Assembly: GCA_945896675.1 (NCBI GenBank)
Contig: CAMDEM010000008.1
Span: forward strand, 1 to 64,000
Source: Cyanobium sp. NIES-981
Lineage (GTDB): Bacteria; Cyanobacteriota; Cyanobacteriia; PCC-6307; Cyanobiaceae
Length of the DNA stretch: 64,000 nucleotides
Direction of reading: 5' to 3'
The translations under genes and the position numbers were made by a program. Shown here in pieces: positions 39,005 to 45,874 of the stretch; the stretch's first letter is position 1, and each line of letters begins with the position of its first letter. Under the pieces are notes generated by a model that made no database searches, was not told the DNA's origin, and saw nothing but the letters and a program-made list of their open reading frames with translations.

Positions 39005-40675
39005 CTACCAGCGCCTAAAGAGGTCGAGGCCCGTGCCCCGAATCCCCCGGGTGATGGTGCGACCAAAGGTGAGGCTGCTATCCCATCTCCAGAGGCTTTT
39101 GAAGCCATCGATGATGCTGGTACCACTGGTGTTGTTCGACGAGATTGCAAGTCCAGGGGCGGCACAGATGTTGCCGGCCCACAGCAGGCCGTTCATCGAG
39201 GCTCCCGAGCTGATCGCCACGGTGCCTTGGGGCATCAGCACCAGGGCGGCGGGCAGGCTTGAGCCGCCAAATTTGAGGGTCTGGGTGGCTGTGGTGCAGC
39301 TGGAGGCGCCGTCGCCATTGCTCGCCACAATCGCCAGGTTTTCAGCTTTGGGATTGCTGCTGCAGAGCAGGGGGCTCGAGGCGCTGGCGCTGAAATCGGC
39401 CTGGCAGAGCTTGCCGCTGGTGAGGTTGATGGTTTCCTGCGGGCGCAACAGGCGCAGAACAACCGGCCTGGCCCCCCCGGAGCTTGCCGTTTCTATGGAG
39501 AGCGTGGCGCCATTGCGCAGCTGAATGCTTTCCATCCAAATCAGACAGGGCTGGGTTGTACCCGTTCCCCCGCAAATGGTGTCGGCGTGGATGGTGATCG
39601 CGGTGATGCTGCTGCCAGCTCCACCGGAGCGTTTCACGCTGGCGGCCGATTCAGCGCTCGTCCAGGTGCTGCTGGTTTCACCCCGGGTGCAGATCGCGTC
39701 GCCGGTGCTGCCATTGCTGAGGGCACCACCGGTGCAGGTGGTGCTGCGTTTGTCATCGATGTTCCAGATGCGCCTTTGGGAGGGGTTGGTGCCGCTCACC
39801 TGATCGAGGGCGGCAAGTTGGTCGAACATCCCCGGGCTGGGAAAGTCGCTGCCCTGCAGCGGCCACAGCTTGGTTTGCAAGCTTGCGTTGCTGCTTCCGA
39901 GGGCTGAGCCGAGGGCAGAGGGATTGCAGGCGCCGGCCACGCCGAAGCGGGATGCCCCTGCGGTGTCGAGGAGCCATAGCGCTTTGCCGTTGCCCTCGAT
40001 GGTGCTTGGACCGAGGGCCATGGTTTTGCCGGCGATCACGCCCCAGTCGTCGTTGCTGCGCATTAGGCGCTTGAGCGCCAGGACCCTGGTGAGCAGGGAT
40101 CGGGCCAGCACGTTTTCCCGGTTGCCGCTGCCCTGGGTGGCATAGCCCTCCACGGTGAAGGTGGCCTTGCTATCTCCAGGGGAATAGCTGTATGAGCGCA
40201 GCCTGTAGCTGATGGCCACGCTGTCTGGGCGGCCATCACTGCGCAGGTTGGCGCCGTGGGAAAGGTCACCTCCTTTCAGGATCGATTTGGCATCAGCGTT
40301 GAGGTTGAGCGGCGCGCAGGGCTGCTCCATCAGGGGGCGTAGGTCTGTTTCACCTAGATCCCATTGCCGCAAGGGTGTGCCCACGGGATCGAGTTGTTCG
40401 TCCTGGCTTAAACGCCACAGATAACTAATATCTGTTGTTTGGCTGTCGTTGAGTTTTGCAAGCACCCGGCTGAGGCCGTTGCCTGAGGCCAACTCGGCGA
40501 GCTGCTTATAACTTTCTGCTGAACCAGCACTGCGAAGCATCATTAACTTCACCAGCAATCCTGCGCTGGCTACCAGCAGCAAGGCGCCAATGATCAGGGC
40601 CACGGGTAGGGCCATTCCCTGCTCCTGGATCGGAGCGGCTTGACGGGAACGCCATAGTCGAACGGACAGGCCCAT
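39005..40675 (-). CDS. Large PilX/GspK-like pseudopilin
   Basis: A 556-aa protein. The leader of 20 residues ends PIQEQG, then MALPVALIIGALLLVASAGL; position +5 is Val, so Glu5 is missing, as in PilX/GspK-type proteins. The very long exported part is Ser/Gly/Thr-rich with many short beta-like repeats and several Cys, suggesting a beta-helix or elongated adhesive head. ATG at 40675 chosen; a GTG at 40684 abuts the upstream TAG and is an alternative. Second gene after the promoter proposed at 41282. Confidence 0.8.
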   Translation of the reverse strand: MGLSVRLWRSRQAAPIQEQGMALPVALIIGALLLVASAGLLVKLMMLRSAGSAESYKQLAELASGNGLSRVLAKLNDSQTTDISYLWRLSQDEQLDPVGTPLRQWDLGETDLRPLMEQPCAPLNLNADAKSILKGGDLSHGANLRSDGRPDSVAISYRLRSYSYSPGDSKATFTVEGYATQGSGNRENVLARSLLTRVLALKRLMRSNDDWGVIAGKTMALGPSTIEGNGKALWLLDTAGASRFGVAGACNPSALGSALGSSNASLQTKLWPLQGSDFPSPGMFDQLAALDQVSGTNPSQRRIWNIDDKRSTTCTGGALSNGSTGDAICTRGETSSTWTSAESAASVKRSGGAGSSITAITIHADTICGGTGTTQPCLIWMESIQLRNGATLSIETASSGGARPVVLRLLRPQETINLTSGKLCQADFSASASSPLLCSSNPKAENLAIVASNGDGASSCTTATQTLKFGGSSLPAALVLMPQGTVAISSGASMNGLLWAGNICAAPGLAISSNNTSGTSIIDGFKSLWRWDSSLTFGRTITRGIRGTGLDLFRRW

Positions 40676-40684
40676 GGGTGCCAC

Positions 40685-41209
40685 CTACGTGCACAAGGGA
40701 TTGGTCGCGGCTGTGGTTCCGTTGCCCAATTTGAGATCAGAAATGCCTGTTTGGGTGTTCAAGCACGACTTGATATCCCAGTTCGTCGAGCCACTCGACA
40801 CCGGAGTACCACTCAGGCTGAGCAGATTGCCCGTGCTGCTGATTGCGATCGTGTAATACCCACCATTCGGACTGGTGATCGGTGTGAAGGTGTTGCCCTT
40901 GGCGCCGCCATTGTTTGTGACCACGGGGCTCATTCTTGAGAGGTCGTCCCAGCTGGAGGGGTTGGCTAGGAATTCTTCCCGATAGGCGCCGATGCTGGTT
41001 GCGATCGTGGAGATTTGGTTGGCCACATCTTTTTGGCGGGTGGCCTTGATGGCGTTCATGTAGTTGGGCAGGGAGATCGCACTTAACAGCCCCACAATCG
41101 CCACGCTGATCAGCAGCTCGGGGAGGGTGAGCCCCTCGCTGGCCCCCTGCTTTAGGGCTGCTTGCCGGGAGGACCATGTTGGGGTAATTGGGGATCGTCG
41201 AGGGCCCAT
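40685..41209 (-). CDS. PilA-like type IV (minor) pilin
   Basis: A 174-aa prepilin. The leader of 26 residues ends GASEG, then LTLPELLISVAIVGLLSAIS with Glu at +5 and the PilA-like continuation LPNYMNAIKATRQKDVANQIS. The head has a C-terminal disulfide loop (SCLNTQ...PLCT). ATG at 41209. First gene after the 278-nt spacer that separates it from the major pilin gene. Confidence 0.88.
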   Translation of the reverse strand: MGPRRSPITPTWSSRQAALKQGASEGLTLPELLISVAIVGLLSAISLPNYMNAIKATRQKDVANQISTIATSIGAYREEFLANPSSWDDLSRMSPVVTNNGGAKGNTFTPITSPNGGYYTIAISSTGNLLSLSGTPVSSGSTNWDIKSCLNTQTGISDLKLGNGTTAATNPLCT

Positions 41210-41281
41210 TTTCTCGGCTGTAACTGGGTTTTAAGACAGTGTCATCCTAGGATTTGGCGAGCTTCGCTCACATCTGGCCGG

Positions 41282-41310
41282 CTACTAAACGGCTTGTTTA
41301 ACTGGGTCAA
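41282..41310 (-). promoter_or_regulatory. Possible sigma70-type promoter for the minor-pilin series
   Basis: On the minus strand TTGACC (41310-41305) and TAGTAG (41287-41282) are spaced by exactly 17 bp. The -35 element matches the consensus well and the -10 only partly. It would give a 5' leader of roughly 70 nt before the ATG at 41209. Inference from sequence only. Confidence 0.35.
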
Positions 41311-41425
41311 CGAGCGCAATTGTATGGACATTATTATTACAATTTTTACATCTCTATTGCTCAGCCATGGCTTTGCATCTTGTTGCTTGCGGTACCCCAC
41401 GTCTGCAATGGCTGCTTGGGTGGGC

Positions 41426-41456
41426 CATAGCCAGATCTGATGTTGATCTGGCTATG
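41426..41456 (-). terminator. Strong stem-loop after the major pilin gene
   Basis: A perfect 12-bp inverted repeat (CATAGCCAGATC at 41426-41437 and GATCTGGCTATG at 41445-41456, 7-nt loop) lies 32 nt downstream of the pilA-like stop. No T tract follows on either strand, so it may act as an mRNA-stabilising or partial termination hairpin that separates abundant major pilin mRNA from the minor-pilin genes. Confidence 0.6.
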
Positions 41457-41487
41457 TATTAGTTCGCTTTTGTTGAGAGTGAATCCC

Positions 41488-42009
41488 TTATGGAGCAGCG
41501 ATCGGGGCGTAGGCGATATCGCCGCTTCCGGCTGTAACCGTCACCTTGCATTGTTCACCATCGGCCAAGGGGTTGGATCCGCATTTGGCCCCCGAATTGG
41601 CTGAGGCGGGAGTTGTGGTGTAAATGATGTCACTGCCAGTAGCTGGGGCTGAGGCTGTGGTGCCGCCATTGCAGTCGCCCGTGATGGTTAGACCGGTGTT
41701 GGTTATGGCAGCGGCATAATCGGCTGGATAGGTGCCTTCGGCGATGATCGCTGCCGAGCATTCTTTGGCCAGGCCGGCAGCTTCACCCAGCTGGGTGTTG
41801 AGTTTGGCTTTGTCCTTAACGCCAAGGAATCTGGGTAGGGCCACGGCGCTGAGGATGCCCACAATCACGATCACCACCATCAGCTCCACCAAGGTGAAGC
41901 CTTTGCTGTGGCGCATGCGCGCCAGGGAGCTGGCTCCAAAGCGCTGGTGGCGGGCAAGATTGTTGGCAGACTTGTTGTTAGCTTGGTTGCTGATGGTCTG
42001 GTGGTTCAT
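41488..42009 (-). CDS. pilA: Type IV major pilin, PilA-like
   Basis: A prepilin of 173 aa from ATG 42009; mature part 136 aa. Cleavage after Gly in RHSKG, then FTLVELMVVIVIVGILSAVA with Glu at +5, then LPRFLGVKDKAKLNTQLGEA. The head is Ala/Thr/Gly-rich with Cys pairs (KECSAAI, GDCNGG, AKCGSN, EQCKVT). The leader from 42009 is long (37 aa). A shorter start at ATG 41916 gives the conventional six-residue leader MRHSKG, and upstream ATGs also exist; the start is not settled. It heads the minus-strand pilin series. Confidence 0.9.
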   Translation of the reverse strand: MNHQTISNQANNKSANNLARHQRFGASSLARMRHSKGFTLVELMVVIVIVGILSAVALPRFLGVKDKAKLNTQLGEAAGLAKECSAAIIAEGTYPADYAAAITNTGLTITGDCNGGTTASAPATGSDIIYTTTPASANSGAKCGSNPLADGEQCKVTVTAGSGDIAYAPIAAP

Positions 42010-42265
42010 GGTCTTGTTCAGGGGATGTTCAACAGGGAGCATTAGGGCTTTTGTTGTGCCTCTATGAACATCATTGTGCAGCGCACTTGCTGCTGTCATC
42101 ACCTAATTGGGGGAGTTTTTGCCCAGCTATCGATGAAGCTTTTCTGAGGAAATCCTGAGAGCTTTTTTGCGGTGTCTGTTGCTGAGCCTTTTGAGACGCC
42201 GTGGGCCGCTTCGGCTGGCACCGGTGGGCTAACCCCATAGCGTGGGTTCAAGTCCCCTGGTTTGG

Positions 42266-43192
42266 ATGCGGTTTCCCTTCAGCTCGCCTCCGGCCCGTCA
42301 GGGCGACTCGCCTCCTGCCCAGACGGGCTCCTCGCTTCTGGCGCCGGTGGGCCGGTCGCTTTCGGAGCGGATGGCCCGATGGGGGGTGGTGATCGTGGTG
42401 ACCTACGCCCTGGTTGCCGTGCTGACCCCGCTGCTTGTGCACCTTGGGGTGCTGGGCGATCCCAATGCCGGCCTGCAAAACCCCATCTACGCCCCGCCGT
42501 CTTTGGCCCACTGGTGTGGCACCGATCGCCTGGGCCGCGATGTGTGTGTGCGCACCTTGGCGAGCAGTGGTGTGGCCCTGCAGGTGGTGCTCCTGGCCCT
42601 TGGCATCGCCCTGGTGATTGGCGTGCCCCTGGGAATGCTGAGTGGCTACCTGGGTGGCTGGGCCGATCGGCTGCTCGTTTTATTGATGGACACCCTTTAC
42701 ACCCTGCCGGTGCTGTTGCTGTCGGTGGTGTTGGCCTTTCTGCTGGGGCGGGGTGTGCCCAACGCTGCAGCGGCCCTTTGCGTTGTGTACATCCCCCAAT
42801 ACTTCCGGGTGGTGCGCAACCAGTCGGCCCAGGTGAAGGCCGAACTCTTCATCGAGGCCGCCCAATCCTTGGGCGCCGGCCCCTTGTGGATCCTGCGCCG
42901 CTACCTGTTCCGCAATGTGATCACCTCGGTGCCGGTGCTGCTTACCCTCAACGCCGCCGATGCGGTGTTGGTGCTGGGCGGCTTGGGCTTTTTGGGCCTG
43001 GGGCTGCCGGAAACCATTCCTGAATGGGGCGGTGATCTGCAGCAGGCCCTGACGGCCTTACCCACCGGCATCTGGTGGACAGCCCTCTATCCAGGCCTGG
43101 CGATGTTTGTGCTCGTTTTGGGGCTGTCGTTTTTGGGGGAAGGACTTGAGCGTTGGTTGAGTGGTGGCAGCGGTGGTCGCCCAGGTGCCTAG
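42266..43192 (+). CDS. ABC transporter permease, peptide/nickel (DppC) type
   Basis: A permease of 308 aa from ATG 42266 (GTG at 42242 is an alternative). An N-terminal 40-residue Ser/Pro-rich stretch precedes about six membrane helices. LAHWCGTDRLGRDVCVRTLAS is the DppC-type N-terminal motif (GTDxxGRDxxSR) and the EAA loop reads FIEAAQSLGAGPLWILRRYLFRNV. The binding protein, partner permease and ATPases are not adjacent, which is common for this transporter in picocyanobacteria. Substrate not predictable. Confidence 0.87.
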   Translation: MRFPFSSPPARQGDSPPAQTGSSLLAPVGRSLSERMARWGVVIVVTYALVAVLTPLLVHLGVLGDPNAGLQNPIYAPPSLAHWCGTDRLGRDVCVRTLASSGVALQVVLLALGIALVIGVPLGMLSGYLGGWADRLLVLLMDTLYTLPVLLLSVVLAFLLGRGVPNAAAALCVVYIPQYFRVVRNQSAQVKAELFIEAAQSLGAGPLWILRRYLFRNVITSVPVLLTLNAADAVLVLGGLGFLGLGLPETIPEWGGDLQQALTALPTGIWWTALYPGLAMFVLVLGLSFLGEGLERWLSGGSGGRPGA

Positions 43193-43228
43193 AGGGTGCG
43201 CCAGAATACTTTTGATGCTTTGGTGGCC

Positions 43229-43483
43229 ATGCCCTGGTGGTTAGACGCCGTTTTGCTGGTTTCCGCAGCGCTGCTGTGGTTCTCCGGCAGCGCCGATCGC
43301 GATGACGTCTGGGGGTTGTTGCTGAAAATGCTGGCGGGGATCGCCCTGCTCGTGGTGCTGTTGGGTGGACGCCAGATCCTGCTGGAAGGCCTCGCCCTGG
43401 CCCTGGCCCTCTGGCTCCCCAGTGCCACCAGTAGCCGCCTGCTCAGTAACGCAGCTTTACGGTCCGGGGTAGGACCTCGCTGA
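43229..43483 (+). CDS. Small two-helix membrane protein
   Basis: An 84-aa protein from ATG 43229 (a GTG at 43196, just after the permease stop, would add 11 residues). Two hydrophobic helices (about residues 4-22 and 35-62) separated by GSADRDDVWG. I do not recognise a family. Probably co-transcribed with the permease; its 3' end overlaps the end of the convergent trmH by 41 nt. Confidence 0.55.
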   Translation: MPWWLDAVLLVSAALLWFSGSADRDDVWGLLLKMLAGIALLVVLLGGRQILLEGLALALALWLPSATSSRLLSNAALRSGVGPR

Positions 43484-44132
43484 TGGCGCCTTCCGCATCC
43501 AGGGCTGGGTAGGGCCGGCCTTCCCGCTGGCACCAGGCCGCCACCTGGGGGTAGGCCCACTCAAACAACAGGCTGTCGTAGCGCCCCTCCGGGACCCCCT
43601 CCCCCTGGGTGGGCACCAGGCCTGCAGCTTCGCGTTGGCGGAGGGCTTCAAACAGCAAGGCTGCGGTGGCCACGCTCACATTGAGCGACTGCACCATGCC
43701 GACCATCGGGATCACGATGGCCTGATCCACCAGGCCGATGGCCTCATCGCTCAGGCCCCACTTCTCGGCCCCCAGCAGAAAGACGCTGGGGCCGGTGTAG
43801 TCGCAGTGGCGGTAATCGACCGCATCCACCGACAGGTGGGTGCCATACAGGCGGAAGCCCTGGTCTTTGAGTTGGCGCATCACCGCCGGGGTGCTGCTGT
43901 GGCGGTGCAGGGGCACCCACTTTTCACTGCCCTTGGCCGTGCAGTTGAGGGTGGGCAGCCGTCCTGGCAGGCTCACCACATGGGCTTCCAGCACTCCCAC
44001 GGCATCGCAGCTGCGCAGGATGGCCGAGAGGTTGTGGGGTTTGTCGACTTGCTCCAGAAGCACGCTGAGATCACCCATGCGACGATTGAGCACGGCCTTG
44101 AGGCGCTCGAAGCGGCGGGGCAGAAGGGGCAT
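43443..44132 (-). CDS. trmH: tRNA (guanosine(18)-2'-O)-methyltransferase TrmH
   Basis: A SPOUT-fold enzyme of 229 aa from ATG 44132, the same length as E. coli TrmH; the frame runs 33 codons further but without support. Motif 1 (VDKPHNLSAILRSCDAVGV), motif 2 (VFLLGAEKWGLSDEA) and motif 3 (IVIPMVGMVQSLNVSVATAA) are all present. It methylates G18 in the D loop of tRNAs. The TrmH-specific N-terminus RRFERLKAVLNRRMGDLSVL supports this over TrmL. Confidence 0.93.
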   Translation of the reverse strand: MPLLPRRFERLKAVLNRRMGDLSVLLEQVDKPHNLSAILRSCDAVGVLEAHVVSLPGRLPTLNCTAKGSEKWVPLHRHSSTPAVMRQLKDQGFRLYGTHLSVDAVDYRHCDYTGPSVFLLGAEKWGLSDEAIGLVDQAIVIPMVGMVQSLNVSVATAALLFEALRQREAAGLVPTQGEGVPEGRYDSLLFEWAYPQVAAWCQREGRPYPALDAEGAISEVLPRTVKLRY

Positions 44133-44480
44133 GGGGAGGGAAACGCGCCCTTCGATGGGCGCAGCTTTGATCAGAGGGTATGGGATGCCGTGACCCAGAT
44201 CCCCCCAGGCCAGCTGGCCACCTACGGCCAAATTGCGGACCGGATTGGGGCCTATGGCCGGGCCCGGCAGGTGGGTTGGGCGCTGGGGCGCCTGCCCTTG
44301 CCCTCACCGGTGCCCTGGCAGCGGGTGGTGAATGCCCGCGGCCGCATCAGTTTCTCTGGCAGCCGGGAAGGCAGTGATTGGATCCAGCGGGAGATGTTGA
44401 TCGCCGAGGGGATCCCGGTGGATTCCGAGGGGCGGCTGCCCTTGGGGCGCTATCTCTGGAGGCCAGACGCCTCGCCGTGA
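44049..44480 (+). CDS. MGMT-family alkyltransferase-like protein (no catalytic Cys)
   Basis: The conserved domain runs from SFDQRVWDAVTQIPPGQLAT to the end and includes ADRIGAYGRARQVGWALGRL. In the active-site motif PCHR the sequence reads PVPWQR, with Trp in place of the acceptor Cys, as in ATL proteins that flag O6-alkylguanine for nucleotide excision repair. No ATG, GTG or TTG lies in frame between TTG 44049 and GTG 44190, although the domain starts near 44163. I give the TTG start, which overlaps the divergent trmH 5' end; a non-standard start is possible. The stop is followed directly by rsmB. Confidence 0.72.
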   Translation: MLQKHAEITHATIEHGLEALEAAGQKGHGEGNAPFDGRSFDQRVWDAVTQIPPGQLATYGQIADRIGAYGRARQVGWALGRLPLPSPVPWQRVVNARGRISFSGSREGSDWIQREMLIAEGIPVDSEGRLPLGRYLWRPDASP

Positions 44481-45866
44481 TTGCCAGAGCCTGCTCCCCA
44501 GCCTGGTCAAAACCCTGGTCAAAATGCCTCTCAAAGCCCTAGCCCCATTGGCCTGGCGTCCCGCCAGCTGGCCTGGCAGGTGCTCTTGGCGGTGGGGGCA
44601 GGGGCCTACGCGGATGTGGCCCTGGAGCGGGAGTTGCAGCGCACCCCCATCGAGGGGGCCGATCGCGCCCTGGCCACGGAGTTGGCCTATGGGGCCATCC
44701 GCCAGCGGCGTCTGCTCGACGCTTGGCTGGATGCTCTGGGCAAGGTGCCGGCCCAGAAGCAACCGCCCAAGTTGCGGTGGCTCTTGCATCTCGGCCTCTA
44801 CCAGCTGCTGTTCAGCGACCGGGTGCCCGCCTCTGCCGCGGTGAGTACCACCGTGGAGTTGGCCAAGCGGGGGGGCTTGGGGCGTTTGGCTCCGGTTGCC
44901 AATGGGATGCTGCGCTCTGCCCTGCGGCGGCGGGAGGCTTTGGGCCCTAGCCCCTGGGACGGCCTGGAGCTGCCTGCTGATCCGTGCCAGGCCTTTGGGG
45001 TGCGCCATTCCCTGCCCGATTGGTTGGCGGCCCTGGTGCTGGAGTGGCTGCCCTTGGATCAGGCCGAGGCCTTTGGGTTGGCCTGCAACCAGCCGCCGAG
45101 TTTGGATTTGCGCGTTAATCCGCTCAAGGCCAGCCGCGACCAGCTCCAGGCGGAGTTGCTGGCAGCCGGGGTTCAGGCCCAGGCGATCGAGGGCCTGCCC
45201 TTGGCCCTCAGCCTGGTGGGCCGCAGCGGTGATTTGCGCGGGTTGCCCGGCTACGCCGAGGGCCAATGGTGCGTGCAAGATCGTGCTGCCCAACGGGTGG
45301 CCCTGTTGCTGGCCCCCCAGAGAGGCGAGCGCATCTTGGATGCCTGCGCAGCTCCCGGGGGCAAAAGCACCCATCTGGCTGAATTGATGGGCGACCAAGG
45401 CGAGGTTTGGGCCATTGATCGCTCGGCGGCCCGGCTGCGGCGGGTGGAGATCAATGGGGCCCGTTTGGGCTTGCAATCCATTCAGGTCTTGGCGGCCGAT
45501 GCCAGTGGTTTGGCCGAGGCCAAGCCCGAGTGGCGCGCCAGTTTTGATCGCATCCTGTTGGATGCCCCCTGCTCTGGCTTGGGCACCCTGGCCCGCCATG
45601 GCGATGCCCGCTGGCGCATGGACCCTGGGGCCATCGAGGAGCTCACGGCCTTGCAGCAGCAGTTGCTCGAAGGCCTGCTGCCCCTGCTCAAGCCCGGTGG
45701 CCAGGTGGTGTATGCCACCTGCACGGTGCACCCGGCTGAAAATGGCGGCCTGATCGAGCGCTTTTTGGCCATGCACCCGCTCTGGCAGCTGGCCACGAGC
45801 TGGCAGTGTTGGCCGGACTCCGAGGGGGGCGATGGCTTTTTTGCCGCCTTGCTGCAAGCCCCCTGA
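44481..45866 (+). CDS. rsmB: 16S rRNA (cytosine(967)-C(5))-methyltransferase RsmB
   Basis: A 461-aa enzyme with an N-terminal NusB-like RNA-binding domain (RQLAWQVLLAVGAGAYADVAL, ALATELAYGAIRQRRLLDAW) and a C-terminal Rossmann methyltransferase. Seen: SAM motif DACAAPGGKSTHLAELM, DAPCSGLG motif IV and the catalytic TC motif YATCTVHPAENGG. Starts at TTG 44481, directly on the base after the ATL stop, so the two genes are one transcription unit. Confidence 0.96.
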   Translation: MPEPAPQPGQNPGQNASQSPSPIGLASRQLAWQVLLAVGAGAYADVALERELQRTPIEGADRALATELAYGAIRQRRLLDAWLDALGKVPAQKQPPKLRWLLHLGLYQLLFSDRVPASAAVSTTVELAKRGGLGRLAPVANGMLRSALRRREALGPSPWDGLELPADPCQAFGVRHSLPDWLAALVLEWLPLDQAEAFGLACNQPPSLDLRVNPLKASRDQLQAELLAAGVQAQAIEGLPLALSLVGRSGDLRGLPGYAEGQWCVQDRAAQRVALLLAPQRGERILDACAAPGGKSTHLAELMGDQGEVWAIDRSAARLRRVEINGARLGLQSIQVLAADASGLAEAKPEWRASFDRILLDAPCSGLGTLARHGDARWRMDPGAIEELTALQQQLLEGLLPLLKPGGQVVYATCTVHPAENGGLIERFLAMHPLWQLATSWQCWPDSEGGDGFFAALLQAP

Positions 45867-45874
45867 TTGGGCCG

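Noticed and set aside
42222..42262. tRNA-like T arm (GTGGGTTCAAGTCCC) before the ABC permease
   Set aside because: No matching acceptor stem, D arm or anticodon arm could be folded around it; probably chance.
44304..45857. 517-aa open frame antisense to rsmB
   Set aside because: Gln/Gly/Pro-rich composition typical of antisense frames in GC-rich genes; rsmB is unambiguous.
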